The position numbers and the translations under genes were made by a program. Of a stretch of DNA of 49,612 nt, positions 25,443 to 33,152 are shown one piece after another. The stretch is from NCBI GenBank assembly GCA_937897325.1, contig CALCOY010000060.1, forward strand, positions 1-49,612. Direction: 5' to 3'. Below the pieces are notes generated by a model that was not told the origin of the DNA, ran no database searches, and saw only the letters and a list, made by a program, of their open reading frames with translations. The stretch comes from an uncultured Shimia sp. Its GTDB lineage: Bacteria; Pseudomonadota; Alphaproteobacteria; Rhodobacterales; Rhodobacteraceae. Numbering within the stretch: position 1 is the stretch's first letter; the number at the start of each line of letters is the position of its first letter.

Positions 25443-25795
25443 GAAACCGCCGAGCGCACCGCGTCTGCTGGCAGGAAGGCTTCGACAGCTGCGGTGGCAA
25501 TGACCGTGGTGTTGCCCGTATCGGGGTTGGTCACGTTGAGCCCGCCCTGCACCGCCTTCACCTGTGCCTTGCCCCTAGGCAAGGCAGTAACGAGTGCCGC
25601 GCAATCCAAGCGGTCAGGCTTTTGCACGCCGATGGTGACGCGCACTTCCATCATATCATGGCTGAGGCCCAGCGTGTCGAACAGCGGGATGGCGGAATGG
25701 CGAATGGCGTCCTCGATCGCACGGGAAGCGGCCTTGGTGTAGTCCTGACCATATTGATCGTTGCCCATGCCCATTTCGATGATGAAGCGCTGCAT
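25439..25795 (-). CDS. Lin0512 family protein (copy nearer cobQ)
   Basis: This 118-residue protein resembles the Lin0512/TIGR02058 family of unknown function: [34 protein letters not shown] followed by [36 protein letters not shown]. The family's GxGxDxHG motif is close but altered here (GMGNDQYG, with Tyr for His). ATG 25795 starts one base after the stop of the second copy, and the stop overlaps the cobQ ATG. This placement suggests a role in or near cobalamin synthesis. Confidence 0.8.
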   Translation of the reverse strand: MQRFIIEMGMGNDQYGQDYTKAASRAIEDAIRHSAIPLFDTLGLSHDMMEVRVTIGVQKPDRLDCAALVTALPRGKAQVKAVQGGLNVTNPDTGNTTVIATAAVEAFLPADAVRSAVS

Positions 25796-25796
25796 T

Positions 25797-26141
25797 TCAA
25801 CCCCCGACATCGAATGAAACGGAAATCGCGACATTCGCGATCACCGTTGGCAGCCCGCCATCTTCACGGGGCACATCCAATCCGCCCGGCACGGCCTGCG
25901 CGCTAACCTGACCGTACGGAAAAACTGATTTTACGGCCTCCAGGTCCACCTGATCCGGGGACTGAACGCCGATTTCGACATCGATCAGCATATCCGATTT
26001 CTCACGCCCCAGAAGCTCGGCCAGGTTGATCGAGTTGTGCCACAGCGCGTCCTCTACCCCGCGTTTTGCCGCTTGCGTGTAGTCCCGACGCCGCAGCGAC
26101 GTGCCCATTCCGAATTCAGTCAACATGCGTTTCTTGGCCAT
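25797..26141 (-). CDS. Lin0512 family protein (copy nearer cobO)
   Basis: This 114-residue paralogue of the next gene shows the same order: MLTEFGMGTSLRRRDYTQAAKRGVEDALWHNSI, then IDVEIGVQSPDQVDLEAVKSVFPYGQVSAQAVPGGLDV. The GxGxDxHG motif is lost (GMGTSLRR), although the surrounding helix and the IGVQ-PD strand are kept, so it may be a non-catalytic partner. It starts 2 bp after cobO and ends 1 bp before the second copy, implying coordinated synthesis of both. The function is unknown. Confidence 0.78.
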   Translation of the reverse strand: MAKKRMLTEFGMGTSLRRRDYTQAAKRGVEDALWHNSINLAELLGREKSDMLIDVEIGVQSPDQVDLEAVKSVFPYGQVSAQAVPGGLDVPREDGGLPTVIANVAISVSFDVGG

Positions 26142-26143
26142 GA

Positions 26144-26758
26144 TCAGAACTCGATACCTTTTTGCGCCCTGATCCCGTCCTTGAACGGATGTTTGACCAG
26201 CGTCATTTCAGTGACGAGATCCGCTGCCTCGATCAGTTCAGGCTTGGCATTGCGCCCCGTCAGAACCACGTGGGTCATGTCTGGCTTTTCGGTAAGCAGG
26301 AAATCCACCACTTCGTCGATGTGAAGATAATCGTAGCGTAGTGCAATGTTGATCTCGTCCAACAGAACGAATTGCATCCCGGGTTTCAGGATCATCTCCT
26401 TTGCCCTCACCCATCCCGCTTGTGCCGCGGCGATGTCCCGTTCGCGATCCTGCGTTTCCCAAGTAAAGCCTTCACCGGAAACCACGAATTCACACTCATC
26501 TGCATAGTTCTGGCGCAGAAATGTCTTCTCGCCCGTATCCCAATTTCCCTTGATGAATTGCACAACGCCGCAAGGCATACCGTGAGCGATACAGCGCATG
26601 ATCATCCCAAAACCGGAGGATGACTTGCCCTTGCCGGGCCCGGTATGGACAACGATCAGGCCCTTTTCCTCGGTTTTTGTCTCCATCAGCTTGTCCCGCG
26701 CCGCCTTGATCTTCCTCATCTTGGCGTTGTGGCGTTCGTTCAGTTCTGCATCGGTCAT
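26144..26758 (-). CDS. cobO: Cob(I)yrinic acid a,c-diamide adenosyltransferase
   Basis: This enzyme attaches the 5'-deoxyadenosyl group of ATP to the reduced corrinoid. Its 204 residues match the CobO/BtuR/CobA family: LIVVHTGPGKGKSSSGFGM (P-loop 40-47), GVVQFIKGNWDTGEK, VLLDEINIALRYDYL, and HVVLTGRNAKPELIEAADLVTEM. ATG 26758 follows GAGGTG. It is the first gene of a four-gene operon with the two Lin0512 genes and cobQ. The 130-bp leader has no cobalamin riboswitch boxes that I can see, only a small hairpin at 26818-26834. Confidence 0.95.
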   Translation of the reverse strand: MTDAELNERHNAKMRKIKAARDKLMETKTEEKGLIVVHTGPGKGKSSSGFGMIMRCIAHGMPCGVVQFIKGNWDTGEKTFLRQNYADECEFVVSGEGFTWETQDRERDIAAAQAGWVRAKEMILKPGMQFVLLDEINIALRYDYLHIDEVVDFLLTEKPDMTHVVLTGRNAKPELIEAADLVTEMTLVKHPFKDGIRAQKGIEF

Positions 26759-26887
26759 GGGCACCTCGGGATATGGGGCAAGCATCTGCGCTGCCATTCT
26801 TTGACACGGGACGCCATGGGATGCCAGACATCCCAAAAAGACCGGGCCATGCCATTCGCAAGCTCAAAAATTCAAGTGGGTAAAGGC

Positions 26888-27304
26888 ATGTCTCTTCTCA
26901 GGATCGACCACATTCAACTGGCCATGCCCAAAGGGCAGGAGGACGCGGCCCGCCGCTTTTATGGCAGGCTTTTGGGCATGACCGAGATACCCAAGCCCGA
27001 TACGCTGGCTGGCCGGGGCGGTTGCTGGTTCCGCGCTGGCCCGGTTCATGTGCATCTTGGTGTCCAGGAAGACTTCAGACCTGCCACCAAAGCGCACCCT
27101 GCTTTCGTCGTGAATGATCTGAACCGGCTATGTGCGTCGCTTGATGCCGAAGGCTTTTCAATCAGGGCAGATCATCGTCTGCCCGATTTCCACCGCGCCT
27201 ATGTTGCTGATCCCTTCGGCAATAGGATCGAATTGATGGAAGAAATCATGTCCCCCGGACCTGAAAAGGAGGAGTCGGCGAAAAGAACCAAAGGCCGTCC
27301 TTAA
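26888..27304 (+). CDS. VOC (glyoxalase-like) family protein
   Basis: This 138-residue protein holds one vicinal-oxygen-chelate domain with two beta-alpha-beta-beta-beta modules: LLRIDHIQLAMPKGQEDAARRFYGRLLGMTEIPKP and AHPAFVVNDLNRLCASLDAEGF...AYVADPFGNRIELME. The conserved His (IDHIQ) and Glu (IELME) are typical metal ligands. The charged tail after residue 120 is unstructured. The substrate is unknown; relatives include dioxygenases, fosfomycin-resistance proteins and glyoxalase I. ATG 26888 follows GGTAAAGG. It is divergent from cobO. Confidence 0.88.
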   Translation: MSLLRIDHIQLAMPKGQEDAARRFYGRLLGMTEIPKPDTLAGRGGCWFRAGPVHVHLGVQEDFRPATKAHPAFVVNDLNRLCASLDAEGFSIRADHRLPDFHRAYVADPFGNRIELMEEIMSPGPEKEESAKRTKGRP

Positions 27305-27319
27305 ATTGGGACAGCCTTT
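27290..27319 (+). terminator. Hairpin overlapping the VOC stop codon
   Basis: The arms AAAGGC-GTCC and GGAC-GCCTTT pair across a loop that contains the TAA stop at 27302-27304. A weak T-run follows. Transcription may end within a few bases of translation. It also lies close to the left side of the IS110 element. Confidence 0.45.
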
Positions 27320-27329
27320 GATCTCTGAC

Positions 27330-27541
27330 ATCGCAAAGACGAGGACTTGATGAGGTGGCATCCGACCCTCGTGCCTTTGCGATCAGATCGTTTGCCCGGA
27401 TGGTCATAGTTCCGGGCCGTCAAAAGGCTGGTGCCCAACGCAGCAGCGGCGAAAAGCTGCGATTTGTCAGGCAATGGGATGTACTGGCTGCTTCACCTAG
27501 CAGGTTAGGCTTGGCCTATTTCTGCAACATGGAGAAGTAGC
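27330..27541 (+). ncRNA. Candidate IS110 bridge RNA / structured 5' leader
   Basis: The non-coding region directly before the IS110 recombinase is highly structured. It has a long hairpin, ATCGCAAAG-ACGAGG (27330-27344) with CCTCGT-gc-CTTTGCGAT (27367-27383); a 7-bp hairpin, GCCCGGA/TCCGGGC (27394-27400 and 27411-27417, ten-base loop); and CGCAGC/GCTGCG (27439-27444 and 27456-27461). In IS110-group elements the noncoding left end encodes a bridge RNA that pairs with target and donor DNA. Position, length and structure fit. Which loop bases pair with target or donor cannot be read without the element's exact ends. Confidence 0.5.
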
Positions 27542-28602
27542 ATGGCGAAGACAGACTTTGATGAGCTGATGTCGGTCGGCATCGATATTGGTAAGGATGT
27601 CTTCCATCTGGTTGGTTTCGATCACGATGGTCAGCTTGTCCTGCGCAAGAAGATCAAGAGGCTGGCGCTGATGCCGACATTTGAACATTTGCCGCGCTGC
27701 ATTGTCGGTATAGAGGCTTGCTTGAGTGCGCATTTTGTCAGCCGGACGCTACGCGAAATGGGGTTCGAGCCCCGGATCATCCCGGCGATCTATGTGAAGC
27801 CTTTCAATAAAGGCCAGAAGAACGACTACAACGATGCCGAGGCGATTGCGGAAGCAGCCTTGCGCCCCAATCTCAAGACGGTTTCTGAGAAGACGCAGGA
27901 CCAGCTTGACCTCCAAGCGCTGCATCGCGTTCGATCTCGCCTTGTATCGCGGCGGACGGCCGCGATGAACCAGATCCGGGCCTTTCTGATCGAACAGGGT
28001 ATCACCGTCCGGCGCAGTGTGTCTGCCTTACGCAACTCGCTTGAAGCCATCCTCGACAATCGTAGCGGCGAGATGTCCCTGCGCATGCGGAGACTGATCT
28101 TGGGTCTACAACGGGACTGGATCTGGCTGGACAAGCGGATTGAGATGACCACGGCTGAAATCAAGGAGGTCAGTGAAACTGAGCCGGGGTGCCAGCGGCT
28201 TATGACCATCCCAGGTATTGGCCCGCTGATCTCAACGGCGATGGTTGCTGCCGTTGGCGAGGGCGAGGCTTATGACCGGGGACGCGGCTTTGCAGCCTGG
28301 CTCGGACTGGTTCCGCGACAGAGCAGCACGGGCGGGCGCACGATACTGTGGGGAGCATCACAAAACGGGGCAGTCGTTATCTGCGCATGCTCTTTGTGCA
28401 AGCCACACAGGTCATCATGATGAGGCCGAAGAACTGGCACAAGTTCAGCTCTGGTCCGTGGCTGGAAGCGGCGTCAATGCGGATGCAGCACAACAAACTT
28501 GGTGTCGCATTGGCCAACAAGCTCGCCCGGATTGCATGGAGCGTCCTCAGCTCGGGCAAAGACTTTGACTGGAAAGGGCAAGAAACAGCGGCAGCGGTCT
28601 GA
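27542..28602 (+). pseudogene. IS110-family transposase (DEDD recombinase), frameshifted
   Basis: The first frame (27542 to a stop at 28420) carries the N-terminal RuvC-like DEDD domain: SVGIDIGKDVF (Asp15), CIVGIEAC (Glu58) and KNDYNDAEAIAEA (Asp95 and Asp98). A helical linker follows, then RLMTIPGIGPLISTAMVAAVG and AAWLGLVPRQSSTGG. Near 28349-28350 an apparent two-base insertion (TG) shifts the frame. The natural continuation, GSITKRGSRYLRMLFVQATQVIM to NKLARIAWSVLSSGKDF, runs in the next frame to 28602. Removing two bases restores a roughly 350-residue protein, the usual IS110 length. The element is recent but disabled unless reading is rescued. Confidence 0.9.
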
Positions 28603-28946
28603 TCAGGCCCAAGCCGCAAACGGCGTTCGTAAACCTCAACTGCATGGAACGGAATTGAGACGCACCCAAAGTCTGAGCGCCCAAATGGCCAACAACGGCC
28701 CGGTAGGTAATGAGACAAAGGCGCGGGCGTATTCCCAACATGGCCACGTCAACCAGGCAAGCCGATCCAAAGGCCGGATACATATCAGCGACTTCCAGAA
28801 GACATGCATTCAAGGCATTGCGAACATCAGCCGGTACATACATGGGGCACCAGTGCGGTTCCCGACGCGAAGCCGATGTGGTCGACAACAAAAACATGGC
28901 AGTCCGGATCTGCAAAAGGTTCTGTGAGAGACCAACCCGAAGGAAT
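28603..28946. other. Flank of the IS110 element, no gene seen
   Basis: These 344 bp follow the IS110 recombinase and precede a truncated exported-protein gene. They should contain the right end of the IS, whose exact limit I could not fix because IS110 elements lack terminal inverted repeats. Open frames here on both strands have no recognisable domain. The right part may be decayed 3' sequence of the gene at 28947. Confidence 0.4.
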
Positions 28947-29396
28947 CTACCAGCGCCACTGCGTTTGCCTCGGAAAAGGCGCCTCTGCCAGAATCGAGAC
29001 TACAGTTTCGATCTGACCATCATTGAAACTGAAGACGCCCGCGCCCGCCGCGAAGATCTTATGGGCAAAGCTGATAGACCGACTGGCACCCGCTTGGGTG
29101 AACGCATTCGGCACAGCGGTGTCATCACCTTCGATCGCTCTCAAAACGCGTGGCGCGCCGATCTCGTTGAGCTCCTCGTGGGTCTCTTCCTGGGTCGAAA
29201 CCGTGATCTCATCCGCGGTCGCCGAACCACCGGAAAAGCTGATGTCTTTGGCGATGTGATCGAAAGTTTCCTGCGACAGATCAAAACCTGCCGCTGCTTC
29301 AAAGTCGTCTCGGTCGGTAAAGATCACAATAGACTCTGCTTGGACCCGTTCGGTCAACAAAGCAACCGTCGCAGCCAGAAGAATTGTCTTTTTCAT
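28947..29396 (-). CDS. Exported protein, probably a truncated PEP/VPLPA-CTERM type
   Basis: This 149-residue product begins with a signal peptide (MKKTILLAATVALLTERVQA) and a good ribosome binding site (GAGGATC). The body (DRDDFEAAAGFDLSQETFDHIA...SISFAHKIFAAGAGVFSFNDGQIETVVSILAEAPF) has the look of PEP-CTERM-type surface proteins, which normally end in a Pro-rich motif, a transmembrane segment and basic residues. None of that is present; the frame ends abruptly at PRQTQWRW. In a shifted frame the reading goes on as FSEANAVALVDSFGLV, suggesting a frameshift near 28985 and then decay. It lies next to the IS110 element. Confidence 0.6.
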   Translation of the reverse strand: MKKTILLAATVALLTERVQAESIVIFTDRDDFEAAAGFDLSQETFDHIAKDISFSGGSATADEITVSTQEETHEELNEIGAPRVLRAIEGDDTAVPNAFTQAGASRSISFAHKIFAAGAGVFSFNDGQIETVVSILAEAPFPRQTQWRW

Positions 29397-29512
29397 ATCA
29401 GATCCTCATTTTGCAAATCAGGCACTGCCTTTCTGTCGCCGCCCTGACACGATGCCTACGCTTCAAGGCGGCGGATTATTCGGTGGATCCGGCAAGTTTT
29501 TCGACAAGCCAC

Positions 29513-29541
29513 AAAAAAAGGCCGCCCGCAGGGCGGCCTTT
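29513..29541 (-). terminator. Rho-independent terminator of the xdh-BMP operon
   Basis: On the minus strand, an 11-bp perfect stem (AAAGGCCGCCC/GGGCGGCCTTT) with a three-base loop runs into seven T. It is 20 bp beyond the stop of the last gene (29562), and is the strongest terminator in the window. Confidence 0.92.
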
Positions 29542-29561
29542 GCATCAACCGTCTGCTTTCT

Positions 29562-30635
29562 TTACTGCGGGATTTCGCCTTTCAGCCCGTCGATGTAAAA
29601 GTTCATGCCGGCCAGCGTGCCGTCATCCGCCACCTCACCCTCGGCCAGCCATACACTGCCGTCCTGCTTGTTGATCGGTCCGGTGAACGGATGGTATTCG
29701 CCTGCGCGCATCGCCTCAATCATGCCAAGCGCTTCTTCTTGCACGTCTGCCGGAACGGCATCGGTAATCTCTCCGATCTCAACCATGCCAGTGTCGATAC
29801 CGTCCCATGTGTCGACGCTTTCCCAAGTGCCGTCAATCACTGCCCGCGTCCGGTCGACGTAATAAGGCGCCCAGTTGTCGATGATCGAACTGACCCGTGG
29901 CATCGGCGCATACTGCGCCATGTCCGAGGCTTGGCCGAATGTGATAACCCCACCCGCCTCCTGGGCCGCCGCCTGTGGTGCTGTTGAGTCCGTGTGCTGA
30001 AGAACAACGTCCGCACCTTGATCAATCAGCGTTTTGGCCGCGTCCGCCTCTTTCTGCGGGTCAAACCAAGTGTAGACCCAAACGATCTTGAACTCGACAT
30101 CCGGGTTCACCTTTTTGGCGTGCAGGTAGGCCGAGTTAATGCCCCGGATCACTTCCGGGATCGGATAGGATCCGATATACCCAATGATGTTGCTTTCCGT
30201 CATCTTGCCGGCGATGTGACCCTGCACAGCGCGGCCTTCGTAGAAGCGGGCGGAGTAAGTGCTGACATTTTCGGCACGCTTATAGCCCGTCGCATGTTCA
30301 AACTTTACGTCCGGGAACTTCTGAGCAACGTTGATCGTCGGATCCATAAACCCGAAAGAAGTCGTGAAAATCAAATCCGCGCCATCCAAGGCCATTTGCG
30401 TAATGACCCGTTCCGCATCCGGGCCTTCTGCGACGTTTTCGACAAAGACGGTTTCGACCTGATCGCTAAACTCTTCGACCACAGCCAAGCGTCCCTGGTC
30501 ATGCTCATAAGTCCAGCCGCCGTCACCCACAGGACCCACATAGACGAAGCCCACCTTTGTCTTGTCCTGCGCAGTCGCGCTGGTGGCAAGCCCCACGGCA
30601 ATGGCCGCGCCTGCCAGCAGTTTGATCAGTTTCAT
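29562..30635 (-). CDS. BMP-family ABC transporter substrate-binding protein
   Basis: This 357-residue periplasmic protein has a signal peptide (MKLIKLLAGAAIAVGLATSATAQ). The BMP/Med-like binding fold shows KVGFVYVGPVGDGGWTYEHDQGR, DGADLIFTTSFGFMDPTINVAQKFPDVKFEHATGY, YEGRAVQGHIAGKMT, and GADVVLQHTDSTAPQAAAQEAGG. Characterised members bind purine nucleosides or related bases. There is no lipobox, so it is probably soluble. ATG 30635 gives a clean signal peptide. It is the last gene of the operon and is followed by a strong terminator. Confidence 0.93.
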   Translation of the reverse strand: MKLIKLLAGAAIAVGLATSATAQDKTKVGFVYVGPVGDGGWTYEHDQGRLAVVEEFSDQVETVFVENVAEGPDAERVITQMALDGADLIFTTSFGFMDPTINVAQKFPDVKFEHATGYKRAENVSTYSARFYEGRAVQGHIAGKMTESNIIGYIGSYPIPEVIRGINSAYLHAKKVNPDVEFKIVWVYTWFDPQKEADAAKTLIDQGADVVLQHTDSTAPQAAAQEAGGVITFGQASDMAQYAPMPRVSSIIDNWAPYYVDRTRAVIDGTWESVDTWDGIDTGMVEIGEITDAVPADVQEEALGMIEAMRAGEYHPFTGPINKQDGSVWLAEGEVADDGTLAGMNFYIDGLKGEIPQ

Positions 30636-30663
30636 TGTTGGTGTTACCCCCGATTGTTGGCCT

Positions 30664-31584
30664 CTACCCTGAGGCATGGAAAGTGCGCCCCAGACAGCCG
30701 GGGGCGCGGGATTTCTCGGCGCTCAGAAAGACCAGAACGACGATCGTCACGACGTAGGGCGACATTGCCAGATACTCGACCGGAATGGCAACGCCCGCCC
30801 CCTGCAGGTTCAACTGGAGTTGAGTGATCCCGCCAAAAAGATAGGCGCCCAGAAGGACCCGCCAAGGCTTCCAGCTTGCAAACACGACAAGGGCGAGCGC
30901 AATCCACCCGACACCAGCCGTCATGCCTTCGGTCCATTGCGGCACGCGGATGAGACTTATGTAGGCGCCCCCCAACCCGGCGCAGGCGCCCCCGAACAAG
31001 ATGGCAAGCGTGCGCACCCGCTTGACCTTGTAGCCAAGTGCGTGCGCCGCGTCGTGGTTTTCACCAACCGCCCGCAGGATCAGCCCGGCACGGGTGTGTT
31101 TCAGCGTTGCCCAGACCGTAGCGACAAAGAGAAGGCCCAGGTAAACAAGCGCATCATGACCGAAGAGGATGCGCCCAAAGACTGGAATATCGCTAAGGGC
31201 GCTGAACGGCCCCGGCCCCATCGAAGGCGGTTTGATTCCGACGTAAGTTTGACCCATCAGCGCCGAGAGCCCGAGGCCAAAAAGCGTCAGCCCCAGCCCG
31301 CTCGCCACTTGATTGGCAAGTGTCGCCTGCGTGAGGAAAGCGAAAACCAGAGACAGACCCGCCCCCCCGATGGCCGCCGCGACAAAGCCAAAAGCAGGAG
31401 AGCCCGTGTTCACCGCAATGATAAACCCGCAGACGGCCCCAATGATCATCATCCCCTCGACACCCAGGTTCAGGACACCAGCACGTTCGGCCACCAATTC
31501 TCCGGTCGCTGCCAAAAGGATAGGCGTGGCGGCGGCGATCATGGCGCCGATCAGAAGAACGGGGTTGATGGCGGAAAGATCCAT
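30664..31584 (-). CDS. BMP-type ABC transporter permease, second subunit
   Basis: This 306-residue inner-membrane permease has about eight to nine hydrophobic helices. The BPD_transp_2 signature appears as TGELVAERAGVLNLGVEGMMIIGAVCGFI near the N-terminus and GENHDAAHALGYKVKRVRTLAILFGGACAGLGGAYISL in the ATPase-contacting loop. It is the shorter (YufQ-like) partner of the permease at 32013-33095. Together with the ATPase and binding protein it would import nucleosides or purines. It starts 3 bp after the end of the interrupted secreted-protein frame. Confidence 0.92.
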   Translation of the reverse strand: MDLSAINPVLLIGAMIAAATPILLAATGELVAERAGVLNLGVEGMMIIGAVCGFIIAVNTGSPAFGFVAAAIGGAGLSLVFAFLTQATLANQVASGLGLTLFGLGLSALMGQTYVGIKPPSMGPGPFSALSDIPVFGRILFGHDALVYLGLLFVATVWATLKHTRAGLILRAVGENHDAAHALGYKVKRVRTLAILFGGACAGLGGAYISLIRVPQWTEGMTAGVGWIALALVVFASWKPWRVLLGAYLFGGITQLQLNLQGAGVAIPVEYLAMSPYVVTIVVLVFLSAEKSRAPGCLGRTFHASG

Positions 31585-31587
31585 GGT

Positions 31588-32016
31588 TCAGTTCCTTGGC
31601 AGATGGCCGTCCGGCAGACATCGCACGGGACCGATTCCATAACCATCATCAAGCAAGCTGAAGATCATTGCGTCAGGGGCATGCAGATTTGCCCTCCCGC
31701 GCATCTCGCTGTGGTTTTTTTGCGGGCGCAGCTCATATGCCTTCTCACCGATCATAAAGAATTAGTCGCCATCCAAGATCCAAGAACCCGACCACTCAAA
31801 TCGATACGTCTCGCCCCGAATGGTCTCTGCCCCACTGGCCGCGAAGGTGCCATCAGGACCAACCTGCAAGTCATACTGCATTGCAGAGGCTGTCTTGCCC
31901 GGATCTGCCGTTGTTGAGAGCGGACTTTGGCAATGCCAACGTTCAGCAAAGCTGGGAACCGGCGTCGCAAGAACTGTCACCACCAAGACCAGCCAGATGA
32001 ATAGCATCGAGATCAC
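31588..32016 (-). pseudogene. Secreted protein gene split by an in-frame TAA
   Basis: A GTG at 32016 overlaps the stop of the upstream permease (GTGA) and opens a frame with a signal peptide ending at about SFA-ER. The 84-residue product stops at TAA 31764-31762. The same frame then continues without another stop for 57 codons (FFMIGEKAYELRPQKNHSEMRGRANL...GIGPVRCLPDGHLPRN) up to TGA 31590-31588, just before the next permease. The second half reads like real protein and supplies a partner Cys for the WHCQSP Cys. The original gene was probably about 141 residues and periplasmic. Family and function are unknown. Confidence 0.65.
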
Positions 32017-33095
32017 GCCGCCGCCTCGCGCCCGAAGCCAAGCCGGTAGTTTGTGAAAAGATCCAGCGCCAAGAGGAAGAACAAAAGCATCCCCTGAAAC
32101 ACCTGGATCGCCGCCGCGGGCAGGCCCAGTTGCGATTGCGCGATGTCGCCGCCGATATAGGTCAGCGCCATCAAGAGACCCGCAAACAGGATCCCCAACG
32201 GATTGAGCCGCCCCAAAAACGCAACGATGATCGCCGTGAATCCATAACCCACATTGAAGTCTATCGTGATCTGCCCTGCCGGTCCGGAGACCTCGAGCAT
32301 ACCAGCAAGACCTGCAAGCAGCCCTGACAACCCGAGACAGAAAAGGATCAGCCGCCCCGGATTGACGCCTCCAAAACGCGCGGCCCTTGGCGCCTCACCC
32401 GTCACACGGATCGCGAATCCCAGGCGGTGCCGGGTGAGCAGCACGTAGGCAAAGATCACAGAGATCAGCGCGGCTACCACCCCCCAATGCATCCCCGTCC
32501 CGGCAATCAACTCGGCATTGTGGGCGCTCTCATACTGCGACAGATTCCGGCTCCCCGGGAAACCGCGCCCTTCGGGATTGCGCATCGCCCCAAGCGCCAT
32601 GGAGGCCAGCAATTGCTCGGCAACGTAAACCAGCATGAGCGAAACAAGGATCTCGTTCGTCCCGAACTTGACCCGCAAAAACGCCGGGATCATCGCCCAA
32701 GCCCAACCCCCAAACGCTCCTGCCAGCGCCATGAGGGGAAAGATCACCCAGCTTTCCAATGGATAGAACGCAAGCCCGACCCCAGCCCCGCAGATCGCTC
32801 CGACGATGTATTGCCCTTCTGCTCCGATGTTCCAGATTCCCGCCTTGAACCCCAACGCCAAACCGACAGCGATCAGTATCAGCGGCGCAGCCTTCACCAG
32901 CAATTGGGGGCGGTAGAAAAAAGCAAACTCCCCAAAAAGCGGATCCCAGAAAATCGTGATGATCGCCTCTATCGGATCTTTTCCCAGAAATGCGAACAAG
33001 AACCCGCCAAAAACCATCGTCGCCAACACCGCCAAGAGGGGTGTGGCATAGGACATAGTCCGGCTCGGCTCTGGTCGCTTTTCCAAACGGATCAA
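32013..33095 (-). CDS. BMP-type ABC transporter permease, first subunit
   Basis: This 360-residue inner-membrane permease (YufP-like) has ten or so hydrophobic segments. It carries the family block PLILIAVGLALGFKAGIWNIGAEGQYIVGAICGAG and the coupling loop GEAPRAARFGGVNPGRLILFCLGLSGLLAGLAG. The start is TTG at 33095: AGAGG lies just upstream and the MIRLEKRPEPSRTMS beginning is typical, while ATG 33056 would cut into the N-terminal tail. It lies 57 bp after the ATPase gene. Confidence 0.92.
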   Translation of the reverse strand: MIRLEKRPEPSRTMSYATPLLAVLATMVFGGFLFAFLGKDPIEAIITIFWDPLFGEFAFFYRPQLLVKAAPLILIAVGLALGFKAGIWNIGAEGQYIVGAICGAGVGLAFYPLESWVIFPLMALAGAFGGWAWAMIPAFLRVKFGTNEILVSLMLVYVAEQLLASMALGAMRNPEGRGFPGSRNLSQYESAHNAELIAGTGMHWGVVAALISVIFAYVLLTRHRLGFAIRVTGEAPRAARFGGVNPGRLILFCLGLSGLLAGLAGMLEVSGPAGQITIDFNVGYGFTAIIVAFLGRLNPLGILFAGLLMALTYIGGDIAQSQLGLPAAAIQVFQGMLLFFLLALDLFTNYRLGFGREAAA

Positions 33096-33152
33096 AGACG
33101 ACCTCTGTTTCTTCTTGTTGAAAATACGGCCGCCGGAGGCCGAACCAGCAGA

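Noticed and set aside
26759-26887. Cobalamin riboswitch before cobO
   Set aside because: The gap is only 129 bp and lacks the conserved B12-box and GCCACTG-type core; only a 6-bp hairpin is present.
28547-28915. 122-residue open frame on the minus strand beside the IS110 element
   Set aside because: It overlaps the recombinase 3' end in antisense and shows no recognisable family; best seen as chance.
30676-31917. 413-residue open frame on the plus strand
   Set aside because: It lies antisense to the permease gene; composition rich in Arg, Pro, Gln and His is typical of the complement of a GC-rich coding strand.
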